Positions 12,798-24,337 of a stretch of 64,000 nucleotides of DNA are shown piece after piece. The notes under the pieces are model-generated. The model did no database searches and was not told where the DNA came from. It saw only the letters and a program-made list of their open reading frames with translations. How positions within the stretch are numbered: the stretch's first letter is position 1; every line of letters begins with the position of its first letter. This stretch comes from Macrotrachela quadricornifera (Eukaryota; Rotifera; Eurotatoria; Philodinida; Philodinidae), in NCBI GenBank assembly GCA_022393335.1, contig JAJEKB010021351.1:474865-538864 (forward strand), in the 5' to 3' direction. Made by a program: the position numbers and the translations under genes.

Positions 12798-13480
12798 ACG
12801 TGTTCTTCACCTTCATTTACACTTTGATCAATTGATTAATCATCATGAAAGTTTATGTTATCTTGGTACATTCAGAGAAGAAGATTTTATTGGTGCTGTA
12901 AGTAAAAACTTTCATGATACTCGCTGTCACGATGAACTCATCACCTGTTATTATCAGGTAAGTAGATAAATATCGAATATATTTTGTTTTATCTAGGTTT
13001 TTACTTTTAGATCGATTTTGATTTACAAAATGTAACGTCAACAAACGAATCATCTACTTCTCATAGTGTCGATGGTCCTTTTAATCAAAAAGAGTTAACA
13101 CCGAATATATTACATCATATAAATCATCATCATCTTTTTGTTTGTGGTTGTAATAAGCCTTATCAATGTGTACTGGTGTTTCGTCGATGTATAATCGATA
13201 AAAAAGTATGTCATTCACTTATTTGTTCATGTTGAAATTCAACCATTAGTTATTTTGTCGAATATCGTGAAAACCATAATGATATTAACTTTGGAAAAAT
13301 TAAATTTCTTTCTACCACAATGGAAAATATGCATTGATTGAACATTATGGAATTAAAACAAAATTCAGTTTTTTTTTTTAAATGATCTACCTACTATGAT
13401 TTATTATAAGTCGATTGATTATTTCTTCTTTGTAAGTTAATGTTTTCGAAAAGATCCATCATATTATTGTAACTTCATTG
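12798..13480 (+). pseudogene. C-terminal relic of a CACTA-like transposase
   Basis: Two exons with in-phase splice sites are readable. The first is open to 12957 (LHLHLHFDQLINHHESLCYL, then GTFREEDFIGAVSKN) with donor GTAAGT. The second, 13011-13205, contains HHINHHHLFVCGCNKPYQC and ends at donor GTATGT. After 13250 a decayed third piece reads SYFVEYRENHNDINFGKIKF, then NGKYALIEHYGIKTKF after a frame change. The His-rich segment followed by an ExFxG-like block and a Cys pair resembles the C-terminal part of TNP2/CACTA-type transposases as I know them from rotifer-like genomes. The catalytic part is absent. The family call is tentative; that it is a decayed coding region is firmer. Confidence 0.5.
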
Positions 13481-13615
13481 TCCATTTATTATGAACATGA
13501 TTAAATATAACATTAATTCTCTTCTTTATTTTATTTCATCAATTTACATGTGTGATTCAAAGTCCGAATAATTATTTTGTCTTCTTCTACTTTCAGTTAT
13601 TAAATATTCACTATT

Positions 13616-15175
13616 ATGGCAACTGTGTCTAATACGGATTGAAATACACGTACACAACATCCTAAAAAAAAATATTTTCTCCTTCTATACCAAGCGATTA
13701 TTTTATTTATATATCAGATACCATATCTTATTCAATTTTTGGTCGAAGTAGTGTCAAAAATATTCAAGAAAAAAAAGCTACATTAATCGTCAATAAAAAC
13801 AATTATTGCCGAAATTATTTTTTATTGGTAATTTTTGCATCTGATATATATTGTGAAAGAGATACTTATATATGATTTTTGCAGTTTTTTTTTCTCACAG
13901 AACAGACATTTGATCCTTTTATTTTATAGATGAACTAACTGAACGTAACGAAGATGAAAATGAAGGTAACAATTACCACAACAATCAAGATGATGATTTT
14001 ATTGATAATTATAAACACAATAATGAACCTGAGGAAGAACGAATCAATGCATCTGGTAAGAATATATTATATTATTTATTTTCATTTTAGTACTTGCGTT
14101 ATATATGCCTTAAAATAAGAATAGTTAAACTAGCTTTTTTTATTATTCTTTTGTGAACAGATGGAGCTGAAGATGGTTGGATATGCGATCAAGATTTTGT
14201 TACAAAACGAAAATGTTCTGGTTCTCATTTATTGAACAGCGGATCTCGATCAGCAAAATGATCAAAACAAGAATGTTTAAATGAAAGTATGTATAGTTTG
14301 TTATCTATTTTATTTTTCTAATTTATGTATTCTATATTCGAAAAAAAGACAAATATTAATATATTCTTTGTTTCCTATTATGTAGCTGGTCAAGATTTAC
14401 ACAGTGAACCTGATACACAACTTAAAATAACAAACAAACATCAACACCTGTTAATTAATAATTATAAAACATATCCGTGATTCCTAGATATATATTATTC
14501 TATTTCTTTTAAATGTTTTAGATACTTCATTGAGATCGATCGAAAACAAAATTGCCGATTTGAGCAAAAATATAGTGAAGATAAGTCGTGCAATCCATCA
14601 AATTGTATCATTTTCTGGAAAAATGGTGAGTAGTTTTTTATTATCGATATCATTCGAAATTGATCATTCTAGGGTTCACATAATCTTGATCATTATCGAG
14701 ATTCAAATACTCATGAAACTACTTTCAGCAATCAATATTTACTATTTTATTTAAAGGAATTTAAAGGTCATGATTTGATTGAAGTAGTCGGTAGAGATTT
14801 TGCTCGTCAAGTCATGCGTATTTTATTTACTGAAGAAGAACGTAAAACCTGTATTGTACCACCAAAACGACGACATTTGACACGAAAACCTCTTGATTCT
14901 GAACGTTTTCATCTTTTGAATGGCTTGTAAAAATTAGTTTATTTTCGTCTCATTTTTATCTTTATTCCTTTTTTAGAAGCTGTTTGAATGAAATATCGTT
15001 TGCCTTCATATTTGTACGATGATTTTTTCAAGTACCATCTTGGTCGAAACTCAGCGATTTCCTGGTCGAAGAATGTCGTCGAGCAAAAAAACAATACTCA
15101 AAGCAAACAATTGCAGTCATATCGGATACAACGACTCAACAACCGACAATTGACTGAAAAAATATATTATGCTTA
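13616..15175 (+). pseudogene. BEN-domain protein gene, multi-exon, disrupted
   Basis: BEN domains bind DNA and act in chromatin repression. The reading starts at ATG 13616 (MATVSNTD) and soon meets TGA. The first exon also needs frame changes (RSSVKNIQEKKATLIVNKNN). Later exons: 13930-14055, acidic (NEDENEGNN, DDDFIDN); 14161-14286 with an in-frame TGA at 14259; 14386 to about 14476; 14522-14625, coiled-coil-like (SLRSIENKIADLSKNIVKIS); and 14673-14926, which holds the BEN core (GRDFARQVMRILFTEEE, then RKPLDSERFHLLN). A last exon from 14977 reads VxMKYRLPSYLYDDFF and then shifts frame to FLVEECRRAKKQYSKQ. At least two stops and several frameshifts make it a pseudogene. It lies directly downstream of the transposase relic on the same strand, so it may have been an accessory gene of that transposon. 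Confidence 0.75.
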
Positions 15176-15179
15176 CCTG

Positions 15180-15927
15180 TAAGAAAGATTTTGTTGTCTT
15201 TTTTAATGATCCATATTTTTCTGATCATGTTGCTTCTTTGAAATATTTTTTATTTCATGTATTTTGTATTTTTTTGAATCCGATGAGCTCTTTTATTTAT
15301 TAAATATATATTTGAATGAAAACGGAAACAACTAGACATAGTAGTATGATGAATAGCTTTTAGAGAAACGGTGCCGTATACGATTGTTTACGACCGTATA
15401 CGGTTGACCTGAGTATGGAACAATATACGACATACACGGAACATTACATCCAGAAAATTAAAAATGAAAAACTTCTGATTTTCATGTTTTTATTCTGTGG
15501 ATAGTTTAATTTTGTTCATGCGGTGACTGTTGTTGGATTTGATTGAGAAAGTCTCTCGTAAGAACTAGGAAAACACAAGAGAAAGAATGAGTATTTAAAA
15601 CTGTTGTTAAACATATTTGATGCTTACCATATGCCGGTCTTCTCTCTATAGATTGTGTTTACGTTTCTTCTCTACCACCAAGAGCCACGACATTGGATAT
15701 ATCATTACGAAAAATTATTTTTGATGAACATATACATTTTAAAACGACAACATACGCTGGTAATGATTGTATTGGCAGAGTTAACCAAAAACTGTTGATT
15801 GTTTGGTTGAGTCGTGTTTCCTAAGCAAAATTTCATACACGTTAGATGTTTCATAGACAAGAATGAGGAAGCACACCCTAAAACTATATGAAAATCGGTA
15901 TGTAACATTAACTTCATTCTAGTTTAT
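15180..15927. other. no gene seen; short palindrome
   Basis: Between the BEN relic and the foldback at 15928. A small inverted pair CCGTATACG / CGTATACGG lies at about 15372-15403. No supported coding region. Confidence 0.45.
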
Positions 15928-16425
15928 TAAGACTTTAGTCAACTCTTCCTAAGCAGTTTCGCAAGAGCTCCCTACACATAATTGAAATCTCTTGAAATCG
16001 GTGGTGAATCCATCTCGAGAATTTGTGAGGTTTGTTGATCGAAACATGGAAAAATTTTATGTATGAGTTCTGTCGGGAATGTGGAAAAGTCATGTCAAAA
16101 CTCAAAAAGCTCAAAAAAGAGTTAGGGGGAATTTTCAAGAGTTCTTGGAGAGTTCTAAAGAAACTCTCTTAGAAAACCTGAGAAGTGACCAGGAGACTGC
16201 CTAAAGTCTCTTGATAACTCTCTCAAAATCTTTTTTGAGTTTTTTATTTGACTTTTCCACATTCTCAACAGAACTTACGCAAAAATGTTTTCCATATCTC
16301 GATCAACACTTCACTAATTCTTGATATAAACTTCCTAATAATTCCAAGGGATTTCATTAATGTGTAGAAAGACCTTGAGAAATTGCTTAGAGAGAGTCAA
16401 CTAAGAGAGACTTGACTAACCTTCT
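15928..16425. repeat. foldback element, about 500 bp, arms about 220-240 bp
   Basis: The left arm (about 15928-16150) and right arm (about 16180-16425) are inverted copies. Paired blocks include TTAGTCAACTC...CTAAGCAGTTT at the left tip, TTGATCGAAACATGGAAAA, and GAATGTGGAAAAGTCA near the loop. The arms carry scattered mismatches, so the insertion is old. No coding capacity. Confidence 0.75.
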
Positions 16426-16914
16426 TTAGCAGGTATCAGAATATGTAAATATCCACAATAATCGAGTACGATTCATAGGGACTCATCAGGATCGAAGAAA
16501 CTATGCAAGAAAAAACCAAAATGAGACCCGAGAAATGTCACAACCAAAGTAAGGAAAATATAAGCTCTAAATATAAAGAGTTTTCATAGAGCCTGATAGG
16601 TTTATTGATTTTATGTGACGGACTGTTTTGGACTAAACAGTAGTTTACTAAATACTTTCATCAAAAGGTTAGATTAAATGAAAAAACACGTATTCCAAGC
16701 AATAAACTTTAGCTATTAGACTTGAAAGTGAAGCAGCAAAGTGTCTCTTGCCAAAGAAGACAATACTAAGATCATGATTGTTAGAATTGACAAATGATTA
16801 TCATTTATTGTAAAGACTATTTTGATTGAATCAGCTTTTGTCTCTCTTTTTCACTAATCCTACATTGATTAGAAACAAAAGAAAAATTATTTTACTACAT
16901 CTAACTTTAATCTC

Positions 16915-17108
16915 ATTATTATTTTCCATGGTAGTTTCTTTATTCAGCATAAAAGCTTTCATAAGATCATGGCCAGCTTTTCAGAATATCGACGTCATTA
17001 TACGTGAGGTACGGTTGGAGAGGCGTGAGTAGAACTGCTGTAAAACAGAACATGATCTTATGAAAGCTTTTATACTGAATAAAGAAACTACTATACAAAA
17101 TAATGCAA
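16915..17108. mobile_element. palindromic MITE, about 190 bp
   Basis: The 39 bases from 16932 to 16970 (starting TAGTTTCTTTATTCAGCATA) are found in reverse complement at 17053-17091 with one mismatch. The pairing continues outward more loosely (TTATTTTCCATGG against CTATACAAAATAA). The loop is about 80 bases. Overlapping short open frames on both strands are by-products of the palindrome. Confidence 0.75.
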
Positions 17109-17276
17109 AACCGTTTGTAAATCTTAATATAGTGAAAAGTGGGAGAATTATATAAATGTTCACTTTTATCTTTTTCGAGATCAATAAAATAAGACAATAG
17201 AACTTAGGATAACCCTGCCATATTAATTTATAGGTTGTTTCTGTACATACATAATTTGAATTTAAACAATTTTTCA

Positions 17277-17615
17277 TTAAACTTTTAGTTGTAACAAATA
17301 ATCTAAATAATGAATCGACATCACCATCTTTGATATAATAATTGGCATCAAAACACCGTATAATTTTTCACGAAGGGTTACCAAAAAGCTTGAAATTTGC
17401 GATGTCTTTGATTGCATTATTTTCAATTTATTGCGTTTAGGTAAAATAGCTTTTGATGCAGTGTATTCATCTTGAAGTAATTCAATAATAACATTTCTTA
17501 CTCCAATTGGAATATCAGTTTGTTTGCTTTCTGTTGTATGATCATGCTGGATGATTCCTTGAAATAATGTTACTTCCAAGTTGTCTGCATGAAATAATAA
17601 ATTTTTGCTGGACAA
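17277..17615 (-). other. open frame of unclear origin, possibly a transposase relic
   Basis: A 112-codon open frame without an ATG at its upstream end. It contains RNVIIELLQDEYTASKAILP followed by KRNKLK, which loosely resembles the N-terminal linker of FLYWCH/MULE-type transposases. No catalytic motif is present. Equally it could be chance. No splice model could be built. Confidence 0.2.
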
Positions 17616-18615
17616 TTTGAATCACGTTTAAAGCTGCATTTATAGTATTTTTTGATTCCTTCCTCTGTATTGAAATTTTTACTTATCACATATCGTCATT
17701 CTGTTGGCCTGTCTGTAGAGCTAAGAGAGAGGACGAGAGTGAGAATGTGGGTATATATCGTAGACTTTATTTTCGAAGAGAAAGTCCATTTAGAATAACA
17801 AAATGAATCTTCACCCTCAAACAAGAAAAAAGAAGGAAAAAATGTGATGGTATATCACATTTTTGGCACAACGCGTCATGTATCATACATCATGAATGAT
17901 AAAAAGAAAAAGGAAAGAAGAAAAATGTGATCCTAAGTCATAGGTTTAATAACACGTGCACAAAAGAGAGTGATGACTTGAGTCATCGCTAACACATTCC
18001 TAGTTCAAATATACTCTTTCAAGTAATTGATAAGTACTAATCAATTATAGATTACGTTCAAATTAACTAGATAATTCGATAAATTTATTGATAGTTATTT
18101 GTTAAAAGGTATATTATATTAAATTAAAAAACAGAACATTTTTTAATTCACAAATTTAATTGACTTAAAAGATGTTTAATTAGAAAATGAGATAAAACAA
18201 TTTCTTTTAAAGTATTCTTTCACCGAAATAGTTACTACTGTATTAAGTTAGGAAACATTCATATAATTTAGATACAGATTGCTATATTTTTAGGTATTGC
18301 ATTAAATGCATGCCTTTTCTTAATATTTTTTCAAAAGATTTTAAATCATACAATGTATATTCATTATTCGGACGTATTTTCAAATATCTTTTCATATTAA
18401 GAATAATAGGAAATGATTAACTAACTTTTCCAGAATATATTATTGAATATTCATAAAATACATCTACTAACGATAAAATTTCATTTATTTATCTTTATAA
18501 TGACTGCAATTTTCTGACTAATACTTATTTCACCAAGATCTTCATTGATTATTACCAAAAGATTGACAACAAATTTTTAAAAAACGAAATACTACATTTA
18601 CACGAATATAAAATA
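17616..18615. other. intergenic, no gene seen
   Basis: AT-rich, with a purine-rich stretch at 17810-17930. No coding, RNA or repeat feature is supported. Confidence 0.45.
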
Positions 18616-19509
18616 TACAGTATTGTGCAAAAATAATTGCCGTTAGTATTCGACAAAATTATTCCACTGAACATAATGAATGTCAAAATCTGTTTTGCAT
18701 ACATACTGTACACATCATCGAGAATAGAAATATAATAATTGATTTCTGGTCTGACCTTGCTGCAGGTTAAAAGAAGAGTAAATGAAATGTTTCTATCGGC
18801 ATACTCAGAATAATAAGGCTGATTTTTCCCATATATATGAATTCTATCTTTGTGTAAAAGGCACATTTGGAGTAAAGCGAGACCAGCTGCAAGTCGCATT
18901 TTGCATAAAGACTTTATGGCCGAAGTTTCAGCTCACTATAATACTTAAGGCAGGAAATAACCCAAACACTATTGTCTCGATTTGTCATGCTTATAGGAGC
19001 CTGAAGGTATATTCAAAGACCTTTCACTTGGAGTAAAATTTTATCTATAAGTCGAGATCTCTCTACTCTGAAAATTTTAAGTTTTTCATATTAACTATAA
19101 TTGAGAAAGTGCACAAATTCGTTGGAAGCACTGTTTGCAGAGGGTGGTATTATAGACCGTGATCATCTATTTTCTTACCAGATAACTTTTGCTCGAAGCT
19201 CATTTACATCCAATTAGATACACTGGATAAAGGCCTTCGTTAAGAATACGTTGTCAATAGCACAACGATTACCGTAGTCCTGGTAGTATAATATAATTGT
19301 CTGATATATAGGACAGACAGGTGGTACTCAAATCATGATGCCTCCTGATTGACATAATGCCGCTTCTGCAAAAGTTTTGCGCATACCAAGTTCTATAACA
19401 TATCCTGAATTACTGAGAAAAGTTTCAAAAGAATATATCCATACATTCGACGGATATGGTTCGAAGAGGTTCATGCATGCAACGGCAATTATTTTTGCAC
19501 TCTACTGTA
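18616..19509. mobile_element. degraded Tc1-like element with 30-bp terminal inverted repeats
   Basis: The left end TACAGTATTGTGCAAAAATA, continuing ATTGCCGTT, is matched in reverse complement at the right end (AACGGCAATTATTTTTGCAC, then TCTACTGTA). The CAGT...ACTG tips within TA are typical of Tc1/mariner elements. The interior (about 890 bp) has lost its open frame. A stretch near 19353-19380 reads DxHNAASAK, which may be what is left of the catalytic QDNAPxHxAK block. It sits just upstream of the dynein relic. Confidence 0.65.
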
Positions 19510-19564
19510 ATTCAATATTTCATGGATATAATTAATGATGATTGATGAAAATTAGAAATTTTAG

Positions 19565-20030
19565 GAGATTATGAATAATATTATCATTGTAATACGCCGT
19601 AAACAGTATCCATTATTGATTGATTCACAAGAATTAGACAAAATTTCAATTAAAAATAAAGAAACATCTAGTTTATTTCTAATGAAAACATTTTTGACAA
19701 GTTCTAGAAAATTATTTACTTCTTGATCGATTTCTTTTTATTGAAGATACAAAAGAAAGATTTGATCCAATATAAAATAATGTTTTTAAAAAAATTTATT
19801 CGTTCCTAAACAACAGTAAATGTTAAGATTAATGATAAACAAGTTTATATGTTAATTGGTTTTATTTATATATCACAGTGAAATTAATTGAACCGGCATT
19901 TACGCTTGATATATTAGATACAAACTTAATTTATTGATTTTACTATTACGATTAGAACATTAGAAAATCATAGATTAGAGTAAACTCTTGTCGAAGAAAA
20001 GACGAATATAGAAATTTAATGTGTTCACTT
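19565..20030 (+). pseudogene. dynein heavy chain fragment (motor region, AAA5-like part)
   Basis: After an acceptor-like TTTTAG the frame reads NNIIIVIRRKQYPLLIDSQE then LDKISIKNKE. This corresponds to the very conserved dynein heavy chain block with a Trp-Pro-Leu-(Met/Leu)-Ile-Asp-Pro-Gln core and a following WIKN. Later pieces in other frames fit the same order: RFDPI, VKINDKQVY, ITVKLIEPAFTLDILDTNL (where the family has TTKLxNPHYxPE) and LRLEH. Stops (TGA after LFTS) and frameshifts are frequent. Only about 150 codons' worth is present. It is a decayed gene fragment or dead duplicate. Confidence 0.6.
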
Positions 20031-20517
20031 ATTTTAAACAATTCAAACAAATAAAATGCCGAGCATGAGTAGTTCGAGGTGTTATCTTTTTAACCTCTCG
20101 ATCAGATTATATGCTGATATATGAATACATGATATCATTTCACTCGTTATTTTTTTTCTTATTCAAATACAAATACAAGTAATTTTCTTTCTTTTCTTTC
20201 GTATATATAAAAATGACGATTTCATATTTAGTTCATTTGATGTACCCCACGATGGCCAACAGTATAGCAATACTAATTGTTATCGACCGTGGTAGTGGTG
20301 TATCAAACTAATATATTCTAGTTTCCTATATATTATTCTTATAGGATATTGCAAAGCTAGTTTTGCTGATGGTCAAGCACGATTTGCGATGTTCGACACG
20401 CTTTTTTGCATGTGACTAAAAATTCAATGTTACAGGTGCATCAAATAAAATTTATATTCGTCATAGTGTGCGAGAAAACAAAAGTAAATATATAACTTGA
20501 AAGATGTATTAAAAGAT

Positions 20518-21386
20518 AAGTGATGATAAATTCATTTTTCATTCCTGAATATTTTTTCAAAAAAATTGTAGTTAAAAATAGCTTAAGTTCTGAGTACAGC
20601 ACACTATTTTATTTTTTACCCAAATAAAAAAATTTTTCCGTCAAATTTTTGGTGATTTCTAGGTTATCGACACTGCTAATTACTAATATCATATTTGTTT
20701 TGTTTTAAAATGTTTGATGAGGGCAAAGATTATTTGAGAATAATGAAGTGTTTTGTTAAAGAAAATTAGTTGCTATACTCGAATCCTGCAAAAGGAGAAC
20801 TTTGAAAAAAATTCCCTATTTCGTTAAATCGAACTGGACTAAAAAAAATTGTCAATTTTTTTCTAGAGGAATCCTTTATATTATGAAATCTCCATCCCAA
20901 AATATATATATATAATTTGATGTAGTTCTTTCCAAATATGACTTCAAAAATAAGAAAAAGTATTGACAACATATTGAAAAAATGTCAAAGTACTGTGAAA
21001 GTCTAATTGATTGATAATAATATAAGGTATTCCCCTAGGAAAAAATTGACAATTGTTTTTAGTCCAGTTCGATTCAACGAAATAGGGAATTTTTTTCAAT
21101 GTTCTCCTTTTGGATGATTCGAGTACAGCAACTAATTTTGTTTTCCAAAACACCTTTCATTATTCTCAAATAATCTTTGTCCTCATGAAACATTTTAAAA
21201 CAAAACAAATATGATATTAATAATTAGCAGTGTCGATAACGTAGGAATCACCAGAAGTTTGACGGAAAAATTTTTTGATTTGGGTAAAAAATAAAATAAT
21301 GCACTGTACTCAGAACTTAATGATATTTTTAGCTATACAATTTTTTTTGAAAAATATTCAGAAATGAAAAATGACCTTATCACCAC
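20518..21386. repeat. long-armed foldback element, about 870 bp, arms about 370 bp
   Basis: The left arm (about 20518-20890) and right arm (about 21010-21386) are inverted copies, roughly 90% alike by eye. Shared blocks include GAGTACAGCACACTATTTTA / its counterpart, TTATCGACACTGCTAATTA, GAGAATAATGAAG, AAAATTAGTTGCTATACTCG and ATTCCCTATTTCGTT. A spacer of about 120 bases separates the arms. The open frames on the - strand (20766-20972 and 20944-21153) are mirror images of each other and not genes. Confidence 0.85.
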
Positions 21387-21394
21387 TCGTGCTT

Positions 21395-22490
21395 TATGTA
21401 CATTTTATAGTATTGACTCCAATAAAGTCAATTAAACGTGGAATAATAAAAAACTGGAAAGCAATGGAAAATATCTGGGATTATATGTTCTGTGAGAAAT
21501 TAAAGATTGTACTAGAGAATCACCCGGTGATGGTATGTGAATATCCATTAAATCCAAAGTCAGCACAGGAGAAAATGATGCAAATCTTATCCGAAATATT
21601 TATATTATCAGGTACGATCTCATAAAATAGTATATTTAAAGTAAAAAATTTACCGTTTTAGTATTATCTTTACAAAAGATACCAATGCTGATTTTACAAG
21701 CTACGAATATAAATACTGATCTTCTGGTAGATTCTGGTGATGCAGTTACTTACACAATATCCGTATATGAAGGTTATATCTTTCATTCTTTTAATAAAAT
21801 TCGATCGAATTTTATTTTTAGGCTGCACAATGTCACACCGCAAATTGTATTGATTTTGCTGGTGGTGGCATAATTGATCATTTGCTTAAACTTATGGTTG
21901 AACGCAAAGATATTCGAACAATGAAGGAGAAGTTATGTAAAATACCTGAAAATACAGGAAAAACAGATGATGACTCATCAATAAAAAGAAAACATACATT
22001 ATCTATATTTGGATCTAATTTTATTTTAATAGGTATTCAAGAAAAAAATAATGGATACAGTTGAAAAATTTGATGATAATATAAAACAAAAATTATTACA
22101 AAACATTGTTCTCGCTGACGGTGAGCTTTGCGATTTCGTTTATATTTTTAATAATTCTATTTTTATTTTAGGTAGCACGAATATAACTGGTTTTTTGAAG
22201 CAAAATTCTACAATGAATTACGAGATCTAGCAGGCAGTCGTATCAACGTTATTCAATATAAGAAAAGTGAACAAGAATATTTGGCTTCCCAGGACGAAGC
22301 AGAGCCGTCGGTTTCTGTTGGATCAGTTTAAAACCCGCAGGATTCTATCGGAAGTCAATAGGAATTCAGGCCGCTGGATTTTTTGACCTGGGTTATCGTG
22401 GGGCATCAATTATGGCAAAATCACTTGAAAAAGGATTATGGTTATCAAAAGCTGAATATGATGATCAAGGACCAATAACCACTAAATCGA
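21395..22490 (+). pseudogene. actin-family gene, disrupted
   Basis: Exon pieces in order match the actin fold. First, GIIKNWKAMENIWDYMF and LENHPVMVCEYPLNPKSAQE (to 21611). Then VLSLQ and DLLVDSGDAVTYTISVYEG (21662-21772), with the phosphate-2 loop DSGD. Then GCTMSHRKL and, after a frame change, IDFAGGGIIDHLLKLM and MKEKLCKI (from 21822). Then VEKFDDNIKQKL and NIVLADGSTNITG (about 22050-22200), with the conserved (S/A)GG-like turn altered to ADG. Finally SLEKGLWLSKAEYDDQGP near the C-terminus (about 22410-22475). A 90-base GATTCC-type repeat interrupts it at about 22290-22385. Several frameshifts and the shortened subdomain 4 mark it as a pseudogene, closer to conventional actin than to Arp2 or Arp3. 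Confidence 0.75.
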
Positions 22491-22655
22491 ATAAAATGTC
22501 TACTTTCAGTGACAACATAACATGATATTTATCATGGAGCAAAAGTATTAATTTCAACAAATTTTCTAACAAGAATATCGTTGAATATTTTTTGAATTGT
22601 ATGATCATCGTTTGTTGAAGTTAATACAAATATTGAAGATGAAGATGGTTTATTA

Positions 22656-23903
22656 TGTGGCTCAATCCAAAAGTTTCTGGATTCTTACCTAATCTAAGAC
22701 AATTACGACTTTGGTAATTGTAGTAGTAGTATCAAGTCTTAGAAGAAAGTCCACAAAATTTTGGCTCTTAAATATTTTCCCTTTCGTTTTTTTTTTTCGT
22801 AGATTAACTGGTACACTACTAACACATATTTTTGGTATTGCAATGAATCTCATAAGAGACGAAATTCGAGTGACGATTTATTATGATTACAAAAGAAAAA
22901 TTGTCACGACAACAATGCCTAGAATCTTTACAAAAAACATTTGGTGACTTTTTGTTTCACGTACAACAGTTCATAGTTGGTATGCTGCATTTAATCGTGA
23001 CAGAGATCATTTTGAAGATGAATCTTGTGTTGGTCGACCAAGAAGTACGATCACTTCGGAAAACATCGATCCACATATCACATATCAAGAGATAGAAGAC
23101 ACCTTGTAGATTGGATCGACAGCAACTAAATATATCCTTCATGATTATCTTGGTTAAGGAAAGGTTAAATGTTGTTGGGCCCCTCATTCTTCAAGTGAAG
23201 CTCAAAAACAGGCCTGTGTTGATTATTGCCTGAAAATGCTCGAAAAGTTCGATGGTGGCAGATCAAAACCTGTTTATGATATTATTACTGATGACGAAAG
23301 CTGATTTTACTATTATGATGCAGAATCGAAGCGTCAAAATCAAGTTTGAGTTGCAAGCAATCATCCCCGTCCAACTAAAGTTCGTAGACAACTTTCTGTT
23401 GGCAAATATATGTTTGCATTTTTCTTTATAAAAATCTGGTTTTAACACAATTATTCCTCTTGAAAACGGTGCGACAGTTACAGCTAAGTGGTATATGAAT
23501 GAATGTCTTTCAAATGTTTTAAAACAAGTGGAAAAACATCGATGTCTCAACGATCTCATTATTCATCATGATAATGCATCATCAAGCAAGGCGACACAAA
23601 TAATTAAATGTATAGGAGCTCAACGTGTTAAACTGATGGGTCATCCAGCGAACTCACCGAATTTAAGCCCCTGCAACTTCTGGCTATTTCCAAAAATTTC
23701 CAGGACATGGATGAACTTCATGCTGCTGTCCAAGAACAAATGGATGGCCTTTGAAAAGATTTTTATCGATGCTATGAACAGTGGTTTGAAAGAATGAATA
23801 AGTGCGTTAGTGTACAAGGACATTACTTTGAACAAATAAAATGAAATTATTTTAAACTGAGCTTTCAGTAGTGCAAATCCAGAAACTTTCGGAGTGACCC
23901 ACA
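22656..23903 (+). mobile_element. mariner element, inactive
   Basis: The ends TGTGGCTCAATCCAAAAGTT...TGGATT (22656-22683) and AATCCAGAAACTTTCGGAGT...CCCACA (23877-23903) are imperfect inverted repeats. Length is about 1.25 kb, right for the family. A TA precedes the left end; the right flank is TT. The + strand carries a mariner transposase relic with its N-terminal helix-turn-helix and the D34D catalytic block (see the next entry). Confidence 0.9.
22843..23837 (+). pseudogene. mariner transposase, disrupted
   Basis: The frame starts MNLIRDEIRVTIYYDYKRK and shifts by one base to LSRQQCLESLQKTFGD (the first helix-turn-helix). It continues TTVHSWYAAFNRDRDHFEDE and GRPRSTITSENID, then TYQEIEDTL with an in-frame TAG. 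The catalytic part has DIITDDES (first Asp) followed by TGA. After more frame changes it has LIIHHDNASSSKATQ (second Asp) and, at exactly 34-residue spacing, SPNLSPCNFWLFP, where the third catalytic Asp is Asn. It ends GHYFEQIK near 23837. Stops, frameshifts and loss of the third acidic residue make it incapable of transposition. Confidence 0.9.
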
Positions 23904-23909
23904 TTTTAC

Positions 23910-24337
23910 TATGTTGAAATCGTCAATCAATAACATTATTAACAGCTATTGTTAGTGATGTTGTATGTTTATAATGACAAATTATGTTAATTTACGAAGT
24001 GGCATGACATTAGAAAATGATGGTGAGAAACCATTTCTACTACAATATGGTATAATTTATTCAACATGATTTTATATAGAAAAGTTCCGACCAATTAAAG
24101 GAAATATGCATCCAATACGTCTTTCATGTTGTCTTTTTGGGGGAAAACCGCGGTTAATCGTTGACTTCATTCGATTATGTTTAAACATTACAATATTCTT
24201 CTTTATTTAGCTTTGATCCAACAGGTTACCTAAACAGAAGTGTAAATTTATAAAATATACAATTATTTTTTTTTATGTAGACTTGGTTCAAGGATCAATC
24301 CAAATGCCAGTGGATGATTCTTTTGAGAGTATACCAG
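23910..24337 (+). other. coding-like scraps of an unrecognised gene
   Basis: Short readable pieces flank the mariner and precede the foldback: TNYVNLRSGMTLENDGEKPF, EKFRPIKGNMHPIRLS, and, after an acceptor-like TATGTAG, DLVQGSIQMPVDDSFESIPE. They look like exons of one + strand gene but match no family I can name. Stops occur between them. Confidence 0.3.

Noticed and set aside
16826..17277. Overlapping open frames on both strands with shared VVSLFSIKAFIRS
   Set aside because: The shared peptide arises because the palindromic MITE reads alike from both strands.
20766..21153. Two similar open frames on the - strand
   Set aside because: They are mirror products of the foldback arms (20518-21386), one read through each arm.
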